Positions 6,741-8,178 of a stretch of DNA of 8,178 bases are shown here, in pieces. Both the position numbers and the translations under genes were made by a program. Each line of letters opens with the position of its first letter. The stretch's first letter is position 1. Origin of the DNA: Sulfurovum sp. (GTDB lineage: Bacteria; Campylobacterota; Campylobacteria; Campylobacterales; Sulfurovaceae); contig JALSTF010000219.1 of NCBI GenBank assembly GCA_026983895.1, forward strand, positions 1 through 8,178, written 5' to 3'. The notes beneath the pieces are model-generated. The model did no database searches and was not told where the DNA came from. It worked only from the letters and a program-made list of their open reading frames with translations.

Positions 6741-7877
6741 TTAGAAATCAAGCCCGAAGAGTAGTTTGGTACTGGTCTTGTTGTTCCCTACAGAAGGGTC
6801 AGGGTTACTGTCATTGATAAGCGTGTAGAGCAGCTTGACCGAGAAGAACTCGAACAGAGGAATGGTCAGGCCGGCATTGACCCTGAAGATCCACTCCTCG
6901 CCCGGGTCTTTCAAGCTTGGGTAGTAGACGGCCATTCCGTGGAGGATCACACTGTTGAGATACATAAAATCATCCACCTGGAATTTTCCGGAAACCCCAA
7001 CAGCCGCTGCGGTATATTTCTGCTCGGGGTAAAGCTTCTCGTCCACGTAGCTCGTTCGTGCATATCCAAGCCCTGCATAAGGTTCTATCCAGCGTTCTTT
7101 CTTGAACTTAAAACGATATCCAAAGCCTGCGGCAGGAATGTATCGATTCTGTATCTGCCGCGGTCTGTCATAATCTGCAGCGATCGATCCAAACCAGAAC
7201 CAGTCATTCCTGAAATGGTTCTTGTAGGTCAATATCCCTACCAGTTCATCTTTGTTTTCCACTTTGGGTGTTGTAGGGGTCTCCGTGGTCTCAAACTCAT
7301 AATCCACATACAGTTTGAGTTCATGCTCTGCTTCTTTATATTGCATGTTAAGCATCACATCCGTTGTATTTTTCTGGTTGGAACCGCTTTCACGCTCCAG
7401 GCCGAGATTGATATCTCCGGAAATGCGGGGAAAAGTATTGCGTATCATATTTTCCATGGAAGGATCATCATTTACAGAGATAATAATATTGTCTATATCG
7501 GCGATCTTTATCGTTCTCAGATCCTTCCCTTCACGGACTTTGATATATTCTTTGTTGGATTCGATCTCTTCGATCCTTCCGATGATATTCATACGTTTAA
7601 ATGAGATATGGTACGTGTATTCTGTTGAAAGTGCATCAATATCCTTATAGGCAAAATGAACAGCACCGGTACTGTAAAGCGGCCTGAAAGTGAGTTTGTC
7701 CTGTCCAATATTGATTACTTTCCCGTAAAGTACCATACCGTGCACCACGACAGTATCTTTGGTCTTCGCATTTTCAGCACGTTCCACTTCAAGACCGAGC
7801 GGATGATCCTCTGAGGCATGCAGTACAGAAAAAGCCATGAGAAAAAGAAAAAAAAGCGGTTTTATTATAGTGGTCAT
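6741..7877 (-). CDS. DUF481-like outer-membrane beta-barrel protein
   Basis: 378 aa from ATG at 7877. A TTG six bases upstream (7883) is also in frame, but AAGGA at 7889-7885 sits 7 nt from the ATG and almost touches the TTG, so ATG is chosen. The N-terminus is a signal peptide (Lys6, hydrophobic 7-18, probable cleavage after LHA, about residue 21). A soluble part follows with two similar units, about 48-84 and 96-132. Each starts with a G-(K/R)-(V/I)-x-x-I pattern (G52, G100) and ends in DID (79-81, 127-129), an exact 48-residue period, like small beta-barrel folds. From about 150 the alternating aromatic and hydrophobic strands (FGYRFKF, WIEPYAGLGY, LLFGLDF) are those of a transmembrane barrel. 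The final Phe is the usual outer-membrane insertion signal. This matches the DUF481 / YdiY family, whose function is poorly known. No link to selenium is apparent. The gene lies 62 nt upstream of selD on the same strand. Confidence 0.85.
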   Translation of the reverse strand: MTTIIKPLFFLFLMAFSVLHASEDHPLGLEVERAENAKTKDTVVVHGMVLYGKVINIGQDKLTFRPLYSTGAVHFAYKDIDALSTEYTYHISFKRMNIIGRIEEIESNKEYIKVREGKDLRTIKIADIDNIIISVNDDPSMENMIRNTFPRISGDINLGLERESGSNQKNTTDVMLNMQYKEAEHELKLYVDYEFETTETPTTPKVENKDELVGILTYKNHFRNDWFWFGSIAADYDRPRQIQNRYIPAAGFGYRFKFKKERWIEPYAGLGYARTSYVDEKLYPEQKYTAAAVGVSGKFQVDDFMYLNSVILHGMAVYYPSLKDPGEEWIFRVNAGLTIPLFEFFSVKLLYTLINDSNPDPSVGNNKTSTKLLFGLDF

Positions 7878-7889
7878 GTGCAAATCCTT

Positions 7890-7913
7890 GTATCATCCGA
7901 GTATAATTGATAC
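7890..7913. repeat. inverted repeat around the likely -10 of the DUF481 gene
   Basis: Perfect arms GTATCA (7890-7895) and TGATAC (7908-7913) are separated by 12 nt. The spacer contains the best -10 candidate for the minus-strand gene. The position, just upstream of the ribosome site, would suit a repressor operator. No known operator is recognised. Confidence 0.4.
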
Positions 7914-7928
7914 TATTTTACAGGAAAA
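7900..7928 (-). promoter_or_regulatory. possible promoter of the DUF481 gene
   Basis: On the minus strand TATACT (7905-7900) is one mismatch from the -10 consensus. The -35 position 17 nt upstream (7928-7923) reads TTTTCC, a poor match. The predicted start, near 7893, leaves a short leader that still includes the AAGGA ribosome site. Two inverted repeats overlap it. Confidence 0.35.
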
Positions 7929-7936
7929 TACTGTAA
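7918..7936. repeat. inverted repeat TTACAG-N7-CTGTAA
   Basis: Perfect 6-bp arms (7918-7923 and 7931-7936) with a 7-nt spacer cover the -35 region of the proposed DUF481 promoter. The 13-nt centre-to-centre spacing of arms is somewhat longer than one DNA turn. It could be a dimeric regulator site, but no regulator gene is nearby. Confidence 0.45.
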
Positions 7937-7946
7937 CTCTCGAGAG
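7937..7946. repeat. 10-bp perfect palindrome CTCTCGAGAG
   Basis: It directly abuts the TTACAG-N7-CTGTAA repeat, so three symmetric elements lie within 57 bp (7890-7946). There is no T-tract, so it is not a terminator. The rest of the 212-bp space between the DUF481 gene and tRNA-Ser (7947-8089) is AT-rich and shows no gene that I can support. Confidence 0.4.
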
Positions 7947-8089
7947 GAGGGAAATCAGAAGCGATACCCCGGGAAAGTTCCCGAAGTATGATATGTTCAG
8001 CAAGAAGACAAGCTACACACAGAATTTTATATCCCATACAATTTTGATAATCTAAGTAAATTAAAGTACGATGAAATAGGAGATTTAAA

Positions 8090-8178
8090 TGGCGGACAGT
8101 GAGGGATTCGAACCCTCGGTACCCTTACGAGTACGCATCCTTAGCAGGGATGTGGTTTCAGCCAACTCACCCAACTGT
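8090..8178 (-). tRNA. tRNA-Ser (anticodon GCU), 5' end cut by the window edge
   Basis: Decodes AGC/AGU. On the minus strand the anticodon stem-loop is CATCC-CTGCTAA-GGATG with GCT at 8145-8143. A long class II variable arm (around GTACTCGTAAGGGTAC) and the T arm GAGGG-TTCGAAT-CCCTC follow, then acceptor ACTGTCC, discriminator G and an encoded CCA (8092-8090). The 5' acceptor strand visible is ACAGT, so two bases (expected GG) lie just beyond the window. Only the variable and acceptor arms distinguish it from the selC tRNA in SerRS recognition; both are substrates of the same synthetase. No terminator is seen downstream. Confidence 0.95.

Noticed and set aside
7837..8055. 72-codon plus-strand open frame in the spacer before tRNA-Ser
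   Set aside because: It begins inside the DUF481 signal-peptide region on the opposite strand, has no ribosome site of note and no recognisable protein pattern.

Overview
The window reads as chromosomal sequence from a Gram-negative bacterium, most likely a sulfur- or hydrogen-oxidising member of the Campylobacterota (Sulfurovum/Sulfurimonas type). That placement is inference. It rests on the flavour of the proteins, T-rich stretches ahead of -10 boxes, an outer-membrane beta-barrel protein, and a SelD whose active site follows the AAG-Sec-AAK pattern. No phage, IS element or CRISPR is visible. Genes are tightly packed.

Layout, left to right. (1) The 3' part of a flavin-dependent disulfide oxidoreductase of the dihydrolipoamide dehydrogenase / glutathione reductase type (+, ends at 989). 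(2) moeA, for molybdenum insertion into molybdopterin (+, 1085-2320). (3) A complete selenocysteine (Sec) decoding set: selB (-, 2313-4148), selA (-, 4130-5488), the UGA-decoding tRNA gene selC (+, 5534-5634) and selD (-, 5644-6678). (4) A DUF481-type outer-membrane protein (-, 6741-7877). (5) tRNA-Ser(GCU) (-, 8090-8178), cut by the window edge two bases short of its 5' end.

The most important correction to a naive ORF view concerns selD. The open frame beginning with ATG at 6621 is only the part after an in-frame UGA. Reading upstream through TGA at 6633-6631 restores the missing N-terminus (MNNDYRLTKFVQAAG-Sec-AAK-MGPEDL), with a GTG start at 6678, a ribosome site, and a foldable SECIS-like hairpin directly after the UGA. 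SelD is therefore itself a selenoprotein. The enzyme that makes the selenium donor needs Sec to be made, so the cassette forms a closed loop.

How the parts work together: seryl-tRNA synthetase charges tRNA-Sec with serine. SelD makes selenophosphate from selenide and ATP. SelA converts Ser-tRNA-Sec to Sec-tRNA-Sec. SelB-GTP brings it to ribosomes stalled at UGA next to a SECIS hairpin. MoeA lies tail-to-tail with selB and fits the same physiology, because the commonest bacterial selenoprotein, formate dehydrogenase, also needs a molybdopterin cofactor. selC sits on the opposite strand inside the 155-nt gap between selD and selA, so any selD-selA-selB read-through transcript would carry the antisense of tRNA-Sec.
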